From JBLHKS01 sp047620505 (GTDB taxonomy: Bacteria > Verrucomicrobiota > Verrucomicrobiia > Verrucomicrobiales > DEV007), in NCBI GenBank assembly GCA_047620505.1, contig JBLHKS010000151.1, forward strand, positions 1-16,771: a stretch of DNA of 16,771 nt. The letters run 5' to 3'. A model generated the notes under the pieces. The model did no database searches and was not told where the DNA came from. It saw nothing but the letters and a program-made list of their open reading frames with translations. Below, one piece after another: positions 16,063-16,771 of the stretch (positions within the stretch are counted from its first letter, which is position 1; every line of letters starts with the position of its first letter). The position numbers and the translations under genes were made by a program.

Positions 16063-16771
16063 ATGCAGCGACTCACGATTCTCATTCTTCTCGCTCTTGC
16101 GGCGGCTACGACTGCGCAGGAAGGGCAAATCGATTTTGAGCTACACGACGGCGACCGCGTAGTCTTTCTGGGCAACTCGTTCTTTGAGCGAGCGCTCGAC
16201 TACGGCGTGATCGAAACGTCGCTCGCCCTGCATTGGCCCCAGCGGAAGATCACCTTCCGGAATCTGGGCTGGGATGGCGATACGGTCTTCGGCCATTCGC
16301 GAACGGGCGGACGACGGCGATCGGTTTTTGGCGACCCGGAGGAGGGGTTCCAGCGGATGATTGAACAGGTTCATTCGCTCAAGTCCAGCGTGGTTTTTCT
16401 GGCATACGGATTCAACGAATCGTTCGCGGGAGAGGACGGATTGGACGCGTTCAGGCAGGGCGTGACTCGATTGCTGGGCGAGATAAGCTCCGATAAGACA
16501 CGGATCGTGATCCTGACGCCTACGCCCATGGAGGCGGGATTTGGACCGGATCAATCTGCTGTCGCGAAGCGCAACGCGGTCCTTAAGCAGTATCAAGGTG
16601 TTTTGGTCGAGATCGCGACGAGCAGCAAGCATCCGTTGGTGGATTTGTCAGGCCTAGTTCGGGATTCTGGGCAACCTTACTCAGAAAACGGAATTCATCC
16701 TTCCGCAGCCGGTTATCAAGAGATCGCACGCCAGATTGGAAAGCAACTGAACTTGCCTCCGCCGACGCTCG
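16063..16771 (+). CDS. Secreted SGNH/GDSL-type hydrolase domain protein (3' end outside window)
   Basis: From ATG 16063, 236 codons are open to the window edge. Residues 1-18 are a signal peptide (MQRLTILILLALAAATTA). Blocks of the SGNH fold are present: block I as FLGNSFFER with Ser38 (GNS instead of GDS), block II Gly69 in FRNLGWDGDTVFG, block III Asn118 in YGFNESFAG, and block V His212 in ENGIHPSAAGY. The position that normally holds the catalytic Asp of DxxH is Asn209. From memory, GNxFFER and NGIH forms are shared by a PVC subfamily where this domain is the N-terminal part of much larger proteins carrying dehydrogenase-like and CxxCH haem domains, so the gene may be much longer. It diverges from module B. 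Substrate unknown, perhaps ester groups on a polysaccharide. Confidence 0.8.
   Translation, partial: MQRLTILILLALAAATTAQEGQIDFELHDGDRVVFLGNSFFERALDYGVIETSLALHWPQRKITFRNLGWDGDTVFGHSRTGGRRRSVFGDPEEGFQRMIEQVHSLKSSVVFLAYGFNESFAGEDGLDAFRQGVTRLLGEISSDKTRIVILTPTPMEAGFGPDQSAVAKRNAVLKQYQGVLVEIATSSKHPLVDLSGLVRDSGQPYSENGIHPSAAGYQEIARQIGKQLNLPPPTL

Noticed and set aside
1..16771. CRISPR arrays, tRNA or rRNA genes, or a named defence system
   Set aside because: No regularly spaced repeats, cloverleaf-like segments or recognisable nuclease, toxin or restriction genes were seen.

Overview
The window looks like chromosomal DNA from a member of the PVC superphylum, more likely Verrucomicrobiota than Planctomycetota. 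The evidence is gene content: two DUF1592-type cytochrome proteins, each followed by a Tat-exported DUF1552 protein, a Pirellula/Verrucomicrobium-type membrane-bound dehydrogenase (TIGR02604-like), and an SGNH hydrolase of the kind found in large PVC secreted proteins. Most genes are GC-rich (38 G+C in each of the 60-base lines starting at 8101 and 10441). Nearly every product carries a signal peptide or Tat signal. No tRNA, rRNA, CRISPR array or intact insertion sequence was seen.

Layout. Bases 1-7483 hold a tight minus-strand run read from right to left: DUF1592 protein A (7483-4718), DUF1552 protein A (4714-3365), a secreted PHB-depolymerase-like esterase (3365-2070) and the dehydrogenase (2047 to beyond base 1). 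A 144-bp divergent gap separates this from a plus-strand serine hydrolase of the beta-lactamase family (7628-8734). Bases 8735-10076 are different: lower in GC, with a gene of unknown function whose reading frame is broken near its start by a perfect 16-bp tandem duplication, followed at once by a decayed fragment of a second copy of the serine hydrolase. Bases 10077-15890 are a second minus-strand run: DUF1592 protein B, DUF1552 protein B, an exported protein of unknown function with three apparent beta-rich units, and an alpha/beta hydrolase. A second divergent gap (172 bp) with several short palindromes leads to a plus-strand SGNH hydrolase cut by the window end.

Working together. The two minus-strand runs share the order DUF1592-DUF1552-accessory secreted proteins, so they look like paralogous modules. 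Each DUF1592 protein has two CxxCH haem sites and is presumably periplasmic or cell-surface. The DUF1552 partner is exported folded through Tat, and the accessory proteins are hydrolases or a dehydrogenase. A plausible reading, which is inference only, is two substrate-specific extracytoplasmic redox/hydrolysis modules. The biochemical role of the DUF1592/DUF1552 pair is not, as far as I know, established.

The most informative part is 8735-10076, where the sequence directly shows a recent frameshifting duplication and a decayed paralogue.
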